From assembly GCA_963978545.1 (NCBI GenBank), contig OZ021723.1, positions 98,984,002 through 99,048,001 of the forward strand: a stretch of 64,000 bases of DNA, read 5' to 3'. A model generated the notes under the pieces. That model ran no database searches, was not told the origin of the DNA, and saw only the letters and a list, made by a program, of their open reading frames with translations. Below, in pieces: positions 34,525 to 44,617 of the stretch. This stretch comes from Linyphia triangularis (taxonomy: Eukaryota; Arthropoda; Arachnida; Araneae; Linyphiidae). Numbering within the stretch: position 1 is the stretch's first letter; each line of letters opens with the position of its first letter. Both the position numbers and the translations under genes were made by a program.

Positions 34525-35030
34525 CAGTGGAACATTGCACAACTTTTAATTACAATACTACTCAATGCATCTAAATTTGACATAGATGGGTGAAATTTAC
34601 CATTATTGTTTTCCTTAACTTATAAAAATTGTCCAGAATGGCAAAATTGTTTTTCGATAATCATGTTTTCCATTTGGGTAAGTGAAACAGTTGAACATTC
34701 GTTGATAGGCAATACTCAAGGCGAGAGCTCTGTTCTAAACCTGTCCATTTTTCGGCATTTGACGCATTTTTAAAATTTCTGCAGGAATTTCGGAGGCGAG
34801 TATGTTTAGAACGCCTTAAAATCGATTTTGAACAAAATCGTTAGAGCCGGGTTTTTTTCGGGCATTTTCGGAAAAACATAATTTTCTTATTGGCAACTAC
34901 CTTTTGTGTCGATAAACCAAAACCCTTAATGACATGGCCCCCAGTAACCTGTATGCAAAAGTGAAACATTGTGGGTCAATCCATTTTGGAGTTATGCTGA
35001 CCATAGACGCTCATTTATTCTAGACCAGAG
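34525..35030 (+). repeat. Interspersed repeat family R2, copy 2
   Basis: It begins 'agtggaacattgcacaac' and includes 'gtttagaacgccttaaaatc', 'gattttgaacaaaatcg' and 'ggagttatgctgacca'. The same words in the same order occur at 57830-58400. The copy is interrupted near its end by the element at 35036. Confidence 0.75.
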
Positions 35031-35035
35031 TGGCC

Positions 35036-35458
35036 ACAGAACCGGGAAAACCTGGAAATCAGGGAAATGTCAGGGAGCTTTCTGATTCTGGAAAAAATCA
35101 GTGAAATGTCAGGGAACTTTTTAAAATTTGATGAAAATCGGGGGAAATTTTGTATTGTTTGAAGCACGTTCATCCATATTTTGGTGCTATTTACATGGAA
35201 ATTTGTAGTGGTAAGCCATTAGAAGTTTAATGTTATAGAATAATTTAAACTTTTCATTACCAGCAAAACTGTTTTTTAAAAAACTGCATATTATCTCTTT
35301 AGAATGCATGTTCTATTTGATCAGGGAGGCTAGACATCTGGAAAACCTAAGAAAATTGGGAAAATTTGATAAAAAGTTTGCCCTAAAATCAGGGAATTTT
35401 TTAGAAATCTGTCAGGGAAATCAGGAAATTTTTTTTCCTGAATTTCGTGGCCACCCTA
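35036..35458. mobile_element. GTGGCCAC-ended short DNA transposon, 423 bp, 5-bp TSD
   Basis: It runs from CAGAGTGGCCACAGAA to TTTCGTGGCCACCCTA with direct repeats TAGAC at 35031-35035 and 35459-35463. The interior repeats 'gaaatcaggaaatt'-like phrases (cagggaaatgtcaggga). Related to 37201-37992 and 53931-54255. hAT-like ends but a short duplication. No transposase. Confidence 0.75.
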
Positions 35459-35463
35459 TAGAC

Positions 35464-35940
35464 CACTTTTTTCTTATTTATCTTAGTTTGTTCTAAAAGT
35501 CTTAAAAAAAAAAAAGAAAAAAAAATATTTTTTTACTGAATGCATTATTCTATATTATGTGTAGGGTAACTGAAAGTATTTTTTTTTTTATCATGGATTT
35601 TAATTATGTATCATGAAGAAAAGAGTAAAATCTATATATCTAGATCAAAAATTGTTCACGTTTAATTTAACAATTACAGGCTTTGCAGGGGCTTTAAGAA
35701 GTACATATTTTTGGCAAGTCTTCATGTAAGGCTTAAATTGTGTATTTTTCATCCCCCCCCCCTTCTACCAGCAATAAAAATATAACTGAACCAGCTGACG
35801 ACTGACCACATGTTATATTGTTATACAAAAAGAGACTGCGGTGCATTTCTCATCTTTGCCCCTGATGACATTTGATGGTGGAAAACTTTGCAATCTTTAC
35901 AATATTATACTAAACTCCAACTTAACTTGACATCACTAGA
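35464..35940. other. Intergenic DNA, nothing assigned
   Basis: A/T homopolymers and a C tract at 35753-35762; no gene. Confidence 0.45.
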
Positions 35941-36115
35941 CAATAGATCTTCACCGTGCTCATATGTAATTAATCCATTTTAGCGGAGTGAAGACATAAT
36001 TCTTGCCAAACATTATAGCCTTTTGTTCTCTACAGGGTTGTGGTTTTGCGAGCATTATGCTTTCACGCTAACAAAATGGATAAATTGCCTATGAGCACTG
36101 TGACGATCTACCGTA
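35941..36115. mobile_element. Short foldback element
   Basis: 'agatcttcaccgtgctcata' near 35946 pairs with 'tatgagcactgtgacgatct' near 36090, and the pairing continues inward through 'aatccatttt'/'aaaatggat'. Arms are about 75 bp with scattered mismatches. Confidence 0.7.
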
Positions 36116-37083
36116 AGTTTAGTATAGCTACTGAACTCTAACGACAGCTTCTGGATTGTCCATGCTTAGTTAGTGACTTAAAAATGAAGAAGCCTTCATT
36201 AATCACCATAGAGATCCATACTGGCAACTTCCCAAAATAGTTAGAATATGTTTGTAACCATGGGGAGTCTGTTACATAGCATAGATGAGGAAATATTCAA
36301 TTTGGCTTCATTTGCTTGCAAAGCAGAAACTGCTTTCAAGCTGTACAGAAGTTATAGAGGACTGTTATTAGTCCAGTCATTTGATGCTTTTCAAAATACA
36401 CAATAGATATCATCTTTCTTTTCGATGCATTCTACTTTTGAATTGCAGTAAACAAAATCTTTATTTTTAGTGATTGAGCAATTTTTTACAATATCATTTG
36501 AGCAAATGTTGGTATAGTTGCCGCCACACCATTTCCTGCTCCACTGTCTTTCATTCCATAGTTGTGAATTGTAGCACTCAATGAATTCAATTTTTGAAAG
36601 TATTTTAATATGGCCATTGTTGAAACTCTTTTCTGTAGTCTTCTGCTATTTCAAAGCTAAATAAGCTATTTATTGTAAATATTAAAAAAAAAAAAATGTT
36701 TTAGGAAATGCATGAATACATTATAAACTGTTGACTTTTCAATGGAACTTTGCATGTTTTGAGAAAAATGGCTGATATAATTCTGTGAAAAATTTCTCTC
36801 TTTCAGTAAATTTTTTTTATTATCAATGGTTAGTATTGGTAACTTGCTTTACCGACTTTTATTGTAATAAAGGTAATTAACTTAACAAAATTGTAAAAAA
36901 AGGTCCACTGTCTAGTAAAAAAAGTAGTCAAATCCAAAACAACTGGAACCGAGAACATCTAAATGATTTTTTGAATTTGTTAAGAATTTTATTATTTTTA
37001 TTATAATTTATCAATTTAATTTTTTTAATTTTAATATAATATAATTATTATTATAATTTTAATACTTATTATTAATTTAACAT
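36116..37083. other. Intergenic DNA, nothing assigned
   Basis: AT-rich with A and T tracts; a very AT-pure stretch at 36960-37080. No gene or element ends recognised. Confidence 0.45.
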
Positions 37084-38285
37084 AAAAGGAAGTCCTAGTA
37101 AGGATCATTCCCTATACTCGATATGTTACAATCTTCTAGCCCAGTGCATTTAGAAACTACTTTCTATAACACCTTGAAATTAGGTGAGTAGATTGATAAA
37201 CAGGGTGGCTACAGAACCTGAAATTCAGGGAATTTCGTAAAATTACCTTTTAATCGGGGAATTTAAAAAATTTTGAGTTTCCCTTCTCGCATGCCCCGTG
37301 CGGATATCTAACTCGACTCGCGTCAAGTGAAGTGGATGCTGTGATGTCATCGCGTTGAATACCGTTTTTTTTTTTTCATGTACTTTTTAAGTCCGTCTAA
37401 AAAGCCCTCAATATCTGGCTACTTGGCCGATTTGGCAGAATGACGATTCTGAACTTTTTCTACTCTCGGCATCTAAGCGAAACCATCGATATCCCGCCCA
37501 CAACCAACTGTTGATGCTCCGCTTTTTAAATTTTTTTTTTTAATTATGTGGAATCATTATTATGCCGAAAACAATTATTTCTGTTAGATTTCTGATGATC
37601 CTATAACTTAGCAGCGCGGCTATTATGCTATGAACAGGAAATAGCGTGTGACATATATTAAAGAAAATAACATGTTTTATTTGTGTTATTTTTTAAATTA
37701 AAGAAAAGTACTGTACTGGTGTTGCTTTACCTTGTGAAGTTAGCAAGTATGGCTGTAATTGATGAATTTCGTATTTTTTAATTAATGTTTTCCATTCTTT
37801 TTCATGCTCTAGCGTTAAAGATGTTTGTTTTGATTTTTACCGTAAATTTATGATGGCGCAATTATACGCTGACTATTTAGAATTAAATTTACTTATTAAA
37901 TTTTAGCGCACATCTGGGAATTTTTGAAGAAATCTTCTGGAAATCAGAGAAATGCCAGGGAATTTTATTTCTCAAATTCTGTAGCCACCCTGATAAAGAT
38001 CACTTCAAGAAATGACATAAATTGTTTTAATTTAATGTCTATATATTATAAATGAAAAGTGCAATAGCAAAAGACAAAACCAGGTGAAGCCATGGTGAAG
38101 GCATTGAAGTAAGAATTTTAAAAATCAAATATATTAAGGCACTATTTTCGAATTTTCATCAAGTGACAATTTTCTTACCTACTTGCCAAATTTCAAGGTT
38201 TTGTAAAAAGTAGTTTCTAAATGCACTGGACTAGAAGATTGTAACATAGCTAGTATAGGAAATGATCCAAAATAGGATTTCCCCT
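37084..38285. mobile_element. Foldback element F1, copy 1, split by a nested transposon
   Basis: The left arm (37084-37195) 'ggaagtcctagtaaggatca', 'acaatcttctagcccagtgc' and the right arm (38165-38285) in inverse order flank a loop. The transposon at 37201-37992 sits inside the loop side. A second copy of the same foldback is at 38668-39478, head to tail. Confidence 0.88.
37201..37992. mobile_element. GTGGCTAC-ended DNA transposon, 792 bp
   Basis: It runs from CAGGGTGGCTACAGAA to TTCTGTAGCCACCCTG, a perfect terminal match. GATAAA occurs just outside the left end (37195-37200) and at 37992-37997, overlapping the last G. The interior repeats 'gaaattcagggaattt'. It contains a GC-rich core ('actcgactcgcgtcaagtg') but no transposase. 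Confidence 0.85.
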
Positions 38286-38667
38286 GTTGAACAGAAATAT
38301 GCTGAATGTAAAACGGTGAAATCTTTTTGGAAACCTCTATAATAGTCTAAATCTGGTGTATATTGTGCATGCTAGTTTATCAAAAAGAAATTTTAAAATT
38401 TAAGGGTTTTATAGTTTTTCTCCCAAATGATTTGAAATGATTTTGATGAAGAAAGAAATTCCTAAATGTTAATATGCAAAAATGCTCCACATTTTATTTT
38501 CCATTTCAAGCTCGCTGAATAGCTTCTGCTCTTGTTATAACTACAACAAAAACAATTGCAAATGTTTAGAAGCAATAATATACGCTGAATATATTTCAGG
38601 ATAATTTTGCATTATGCCTAAGGGTGTGTGAAAAAACTTATAAAAAGTTTTTTATTTCCATTTAAGA

Positions 38668-39478
38668 GGGAATCCTAGTAAAGTTTATTCCTTATACTAA
38701 CTATGTTACAATCTTCTAGCCCAGAGCATTTAGAAACTGCTTTCTATAAACCAGCGACATTTAGTGAGTAGGTAGGAAAATGATCACTTAATGAAATGTC
38801 ATAAATTAAAAACTCGAAAACAACGTCTATTTTATTTTATATTCGAAATCCTTACATCAATGCATATGCAGCTGCTCTACGTGGTTTGGTCTTTTGCTCA
38901 GGGTTCCCACGGTCATTAAAAGTGCTTGATATTTTTGAACCTGTTTTCAAGACCTTGAAAATGTTTAGAGGTGCTTAAAAGTCCTTGAAAATGCTTAGAG
39001 GTCCTTAAAAGTCCTTAATTTTTGTGTATGTTGACCAACTTCAAAATTTACAAAAATGCAACTTAGACTTGCTATCCCCGCGTGTCCGCCACTTATCCTC
39101 ACTATATCGGAATAATTTTCTGACGTATTTGTATTACACATGCGCCAACTTGTAACTGTTTTGGTAGAATATACTTTATAAAAAAAAATTTATACAGACA
39201 TGATGCTTGAAAACAAATTTTTAAAGGTCCTTAAAAACATTAATTAGGTCCTTAAAAGTCATTGATTTTCATTCTGCGATTTGAGTGGGAACCCTGTTTG
39301 CTGCTTTAATTTTCATTTATAATAGATAGACATTAAATGAAAACAATTCATGTCATTTCATTAGGTGATCGTACCTACCCGCCCAAAGTCAAGGTTTTAT
39401 ACAAAGTAGTTTCTAAATGCACTGGGCTAGCAGATTGCAACACAGAGTATAAGGAATGAGCCTTACTATGACTTTCTC
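38668..39478. mobile_element. Foldback element F1, copy 2, split by a nested transposon
   Basis: Arms near 38668-38790 and 39350-39478 share 'acaatcttctagcccag.gc' and 'atttagaaact.ctttctat' with copy 1. It ends at the base before the segment carrying the stop codon of the terminal zinc-finger exon, so it forms that exon's 3' flank. Confidence 0.87.
38899..39296. mobile_element. CAGGGTTCCCAC-ended short DNA transposon, 6-bp TSD
   Basis: Ends CAGGGTTCCCAC and GTGGGAACCCTG are perfect inverses. TTTGCT is repeated at 38893-38898 and 39297-39302. The interior has three or more copies of 'aggtccttaaaagtccttga'. No coding sequence. Confidence 0.88.
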
Positions 39479-39519
39479 TTAAACTATCTCCTCATGGCCA
39501 CCTTGTATTGCTTTTGATG

Positions 39520-39737
39520 TTATCTTGAGTCCAAAACATTCTGGCACATTAACAGATGCCGCTGTAGTGACGTCTTCTGGATGAATCTTTTTCCGCAGTG
39601 TGTGCACATGTGGGGTCTTTCTCCAGTGTGCGTCTGCACGTGCCGTTTCAAGGTCGTCTGGAACGTTGTCGAGTAGTTGCAGAATGTGCAACTGAACACT
39701 TGAGGGGGCTTACGATAGGGGTGTGACGTGGGCCAAA
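39520..39737 (-). CDS. Terminal exon with two C2H2-type fingers (lola/tramtrack-like), exon A
   Basis: Read on the minus strand, the acceptor 'ttcttcttttttcag' is at 39738 and upward. The exon gives two bases, then 71 codons and TAA. The peptide has FSCTFCNYSTTFQTTLKRHVQTH (C-x2-C-x12-H-x3-H), linker TGERP, then HMCTHCGKRFIQKTSLQRHLLMC, whose last ligand is Cys (C2HC). A pair of fingers, the first with C-x-Y-S/A-T character, at the extreme C-terminus after a spliced acceptor is typical of alternative 3' exons in BTB zinc-finger genes such as lola. That family placement is inference; the BTB exon is not in the window. Splice phase equals that of exon B at 48266. Confidence 0.85.
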
Positions 39738-39740
39738 CTG

Positions 39741-41484
39741 AAAAAAGAAGAATGACAGTGAGTTGGTAATACCCAAAACAAAACACTGGTTTCACATAAT
39801 GAGGAACTTTCACGTTTTTTGGTTTTATTTTTAAATAAAAGTAGAGAAAAAATCATGAAAATCAATACCATTCTTTCAAAAATTTGAGCTCTGATAGATA
39901 GTTAAAAAAATATTTAGTTTTTCACTTTGCGATTTGGCGGGAAAAAGCCACTTTTACTTGGAACGTCAACGCGCAGATAATGAACCAGTCTAAAACCTGT
40001 TTTAGAGAAGAAATGAGAAAGGTTTTCCCTTCGTTTTGCCACTTTTTCTCTGCGTAACCACGTCACGGTTTTTTTATGCGTTTTTGGTCACGTGACTTTT
40101 GCTTTGATTTCGGCTGATTTCAAACTCGATTTTTGATTAATTGAAAGCATAAAGATAAAAAATAATTGCACTGCTCAAATATATTCGTTGGATAAAACTA
40201 GAAAATACAAAAAATATTCATTTTCCTCACTTGTGCAAGTTCCTCATTATATTTTATAGTAAATTCGCTATAGTCTTCTACAACACTGTTTAATGCAACT
40301 TTGCATCGCAAGAAATTTAAATAGGTTTAATTAAAAAATGTCTACGAAAATGTGTCCAGCAATCGGAATAAAATGGAAAACAGGTAATATCAGGGGAGAG
40401 GACAATTTAGGGAATTTTTATAAGTTGTAATATATCAGGAAATTTCTTTTTATTCAAAACTTTAAAAAATGATGTATAGGAATTTACAAAAAAAACAAAA
40501 CAAGAAATCCAAATTTTTAGTCATATTATTCTCCTCTTTTTGTTGTGTAATTCGATTAAAAATAATTTTATATTTGCATCATTTAGATGCAATTTGAAAG
40601 AATACTTTTGAGTGTTTATTATTTGATCAAATAACTCTTTTTTAGAAAATTTATAAATTGATGTGACACAGTATTTGATCATTTACATTTGTGTTATAGT
40701 TAAAGTAGGAATTATCTGAAAATTTGAATTAGTTTCTCTCTGGACATCTTTTATCAGGTTTCGTACACCTCCTGAAATTTGCTTTTTTTTTAATAAAGGC
40801 CCTTATAACTCCTGCAAATTGTGTTTCGACTCACGATATTTCTTTTTATCTCCTTAAAATTTATCATCAAAGGGTAAAGGATTAGTAGAATCTTAAAATG
40901 TAGTTTTTTTTTGCTCGATAAAATGTCTCTGAAATTCGAAATTTTTACAATACTTCAGAGACTACTGCGCATGCACTTCGTCATTACAGCTGCAAGGAAA
41001 AACCTCAGGAACTGTCCCAGAAGGCACAACAGTTTTCAACAACCAGGTGCGTAGAGGGAAAATATATTATTAGACATGTAATTTTTTTCCCCGTTAACTC
41101 CTGAATTTTACTGTCATATTGAGTATGAACGCTGTTTTACAACAAAGTTATTATTTATTTTGGCCGACTAATGAATTATTGCCTGTAAATATCAAAGCAA
41201 AGTAGTAAAGCAAGAAAGAATAATGCGATGTTACCAAGAAAATATTTTGCATACTTTTGTAGCAACTTATGTTGATTTTACAAATTCCTGAAGGAAAGGA
41301 ACATGTGTCACAAAGTCGAAGAATACAAAATCTATTCAATGCCACCTAAATTTGTTGTATAACATTTGTAGCATTCAGCAATTTTTATACATTTTTTTTC
41401 CTAAAAATGGACGAACAAAGTTGTACCAAGTACAGGCTGAATAAGTTGGGATTATGGTGCTAAATTAAGGAATCTAAATGTAAG
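39741..41484. other. Intron-like DNA between zinc-finger exons
   Basis: AT-rich, no exon recognised; a CpG-bearing patch around 40020-40120 ('cacgtcacgg', 'tcacgtgactttt') includes a CACGTG. Confidence 0.4.
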
Positions 41485-41755
41485 GTCAAACACCCTTAAC
41501 GCGATATATACAGAGCCGCCGAAATTTTTCTTGTTAACCGTCTAAAAACTTTTTAATCTAATTAATTCAGATTTGAAATACTAGCTGTATGTGTATTTAA
41601 TACTGCTGTTTTTTAGAACATTTACATTGCAAGGCTTATATTTAATACAATAGTTTAACAAGATATACATTAAGAACAAAAAAAAAAAACTTTTACTTTG
41701 CGTTAGACAGGATTTCACGTTAAGCGATTTTATGTTAATGGGGTTTGGTTGGAAG
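41485..41755. mobile_element. Pogo/Tigger-like MITE (tentative)
   Basis: 'aggtcaaacacccttaacgc' at the left and its loose inverse 'ttaatggggtttggtt' at the right resemble the CAAACCCC-TTAAC ends of pogo-group elements. Mismatches are frequent and the TA duplication is not certain. Confidence 0.4.
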
Positions 41756-41760
41756 AAAGT

Positions 41761-41975
41761 AGGTCTAGAGGGGATTTGATTCAGTTGTTTAAATTTATCA
41801 TAGATGGCAATTTCAAGGGATACAAGAAATGCATAGAAGTTAGTTATATCACATTTTAACTTGAAGAATAGTTACTTTAAAAAGACACGAGTGGTCGAGA
41901 AGTGGGACTATTTGCCAGATCACTTCGTAAGTTATACGGGAATAAAGTTTTAAAAGACTGGGCTGTTTAGAGAAG
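41761..41975 (+). pseudogene. Possible non-LTR (CR1-like) reverse-transcriptase C-terminal remnant
   Basis: From 41761 the frame reads RSRGDLIQLFKFIIDGNF before stops. 'RGDLI-x-x-FK' is the conserved tail that follows the reverse transcriptase domain in CR1/jockey-type elements. A later frame gives FARSLRKLYGNKVLKDWAV, where the family has F-x-x-R-x-x-x-x-WN. Frameshifted and broken; tentative. Confidence 0.4.
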
Positions 41976-43542
41976 TTAAAATTGATCATTTTGTATTCGG
42001 TCATTGTATTTGTATTCTAACAATTCTTTTTCAATCAGGACATCATTTGATGTGTCCCAGTTAAATTAGATCCCAAAATCCTTGGATAACCATTATAAAG
42101 TTATTAATAATTTTTTTTATTTTTTTTTATTTTAAAGTTAAAATACACACAAAATTGCCTTCAAGTGTTAGAACATAAGCTCTTTTTAAGGTAATTTCTC
42201 GAATACAGATTTTAAAGAATTTAAATTTAACTACTTTTAAAAACTAATCAATGAGAGGGATACAAGAATATTAAAAAAAGAAAAGAAAAAAATTCTAGTT
42301 ACATATATCTTGTTATGTTATTTCCTTTCTGGACTAAACGATGTTAAGTGGCCTAAATCCGAACATGGTTCATGATGGACTAATCTCCAATTTCGACAAA
42401 TCTTTTGCACAAAAATTGTACCAAAAGCTTTCAGAGGAAGTTTTGAAAAGTGTCAGCTTAGTATATATATAAAAATCGAAGCATTTGTGGAGAATATCGA
42501 ATTTGGGATATTATAACTTTTGATCCAAGTAAGCTAACAAGAAAACATTTTGTTTCCAAATTTAAATATTGGTAATAAAAAAATTTGACTTGTATATATT
42601 TTTTACAGTTTAAAGTAAAAATTTTGAATAAATCACATGAATTATTTTTACTTACAACAGAAAATAAATGCAATACATTTGAGGTACTGATAATTGAGTA
42701 GGTGGTGGACTATAAACTCGTAACGTTACAACTAAAGTGGTATTTTCAGTTTTTCAGTCTTAATTTTGCCAAAAAGTCAAAAACATCAAATTCAAACCTA
42801 TTTTTAGAGCCAAATCTTTCAAAAACAATTCCGATTGTAATTTTCATTTCTTTAGCACCATTGGAAAGAGGACATTTTAATCTTTAAAAAAGGTATTGAA
42901 TTAATTTTGGTGTTTTTCAATACAAGAAAAAATCGATTCAAAGTATAAAGACTGATAATGTTAAAGAATTTTAAGTGGATTCTTGCATTGGTCCATAGTG
43001 ACTATGCATGCACAACTATAGATTTTGGGCGATTGGTAACCATACCATTTCGCATAGTTAGATTTTTTAAAATTAATTATATATAGTACTATGAATAAAT
43101 TACACTTTATAATTTTATATTATATACTATACTATAAATGAATTATATTCCATACTTTGAAATTCAAAGATTAAGGTACACATGAATGAAGGACTAATTA
43201 GCTCTTCATGCTCATGAAAGTTCTATTAGAAATATTAGATCCATAGTATTTGAAATATAAATAATCAATTGGCTCATAAAATTGTTGAAAGTACCTAGAC
43301 TGCAATGCTTTATCAATGATTGAATAAATTGTATATTCAAATTTATAGACAGCAGAACAACAAGAAATATTCAACACAAAAAATAATACTTCAACTATAA
43401 GAAATATCCAACATGAAATAGTACTTCAACAAGAAATAAGTCAATATCACACAATAAAACACCATGTTAATTCTAGTATATATATTTAAAATAAACTCAC
43501 CCAATGTGTTTAGAAAAATAGTATTATGTTTCAAAAACAGCA
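41976..43542. other. Intron-like DNA, nothing assigned
   Basis: AT-rich with short open frames that show no domain. Confidence 0.4.
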
Positions 43543-43890
43543 AATTCAGTTATAGGTTAATTAATCACTGGTTTCAGATATGGTACGACTCCCAAGCAAA
43601 AGAAGCTGAACTTCACACAATTACAAAAATGACGACTAATTACAGGCACAAGGCCCATCAAAGTTAGTCCTATTTAACTTTTTTTAACAATCCCCCAGTA
43701 TAGACATTAATGGTTATAGACAACTGGATATATACTGGGGGATAGTTAAGAAAAGTTAAATTGAATTAACCTTAATGGGCCTTGTGCCTGTAATTGGTCG
43801 TCACATTTGTATTTGAGTGAGGTTCAGCTTCTTTAGCTTGGGAGTTGTACCACGTCTGAAACCAGCGATTAATTAAACTATAACTAAATT
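43543..43890. mobile_element. Foldback element (MITE), 348 bp
   Basis: 'aattcagttatag' at the left pairs with 'ctataactaaatt' at the right, and pairing continues through 'ctgaaacca', 'cttttgcttggga' and 'aggcacaaggcccat' to 'aatcccccagtata'. Arms are about 160 bp with a small centre near 43715. A partial relative lies at 48868-48920. Confidence 0.88.
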
Positions 43891-44418
43891 TTAACACAAA
43901 AGCAATGAAAACCATCTAAGGTATATATGTACTAAAAAAAATTGATTGGGAGCATATTTTATGAGGCAATATCACATTTTCAGAAAAAAAAAAAAAAAAA
44001 TTCAGAATTAAAACAACTTCAATCAATTATACTGCATATATTCAAAATAGGTTAATCTAATTAAACCCAGTTTTCTAATATTTTAAGCTACATTCAAACA
44101 CTAAACCTCCATGAAAAAAGCAGAAATCAGTTTTCTGATAAACTGTGTGTGGTTTGATAATTTTTTTTTTTTAATTTTGTAGGATTGCTACAATTAGGAA
44201 GATCAAATTGTTGAATTTTATATTTTAACATGGGGATTTTTTGTTGTTGTTTTATAGTAAAATGTAACTTTTTTTACATATTGCCGTTTTTGATACACAC
44301 CAATACGCTCTTAATCTGAATGAATTTTTTTTACATTGCATGTCAATTCCAGAGTGATGTTCCAATGACCACAAAAATTTTAGGTCTCCTATTAACCTAT
44401 TATTACTAATGAGTCTTT

Positions 44419-44614
44419 TTATTTTGTTGAACTTCCTTGAAATGTGAAGAACTTTAAGCAAAAGTGGCATTGGTGAGGTTTCTCTTCAGCGTTTGCTTTC
44501 AGGTGACGTTTCAAGTCACTTTTCAAGCGAATGATGTAACTGTAGCTGCGACTCTGACCAATTTCTTTGTGGAGAAGAAAGCATTCTGGACAAGAAATTT
44601 GAAGGGATCAGTAA
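44419..44614 (-). pseudogene. Decayed C2H2 terminal exon (exon X) between exons A and B
   Basis: On the minus strand, an acceptor 'ccttcaatttcag' is followed by sequence that in one frame reads CPECFLLHKEIGQ, SYSYIIRLKSDLKRHLK, EEKPHQCHFCLKFFT and then a premature TAA. The alignment to exon B (CPDC, SYATNMKGDFNRHLL, GEKPHKCHLCGKCFT) is clear. However, the first finger has extra residues between CPEC and SY, one zinc-binding His is Asn, the second finger lacks both His, and the reading frame from the acceptor does not match the phase used by A and B. A formerly usable alternative 3' exon is the best explanation. Confidence 0.8.
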
Positions 44615-44617
44615 CTG

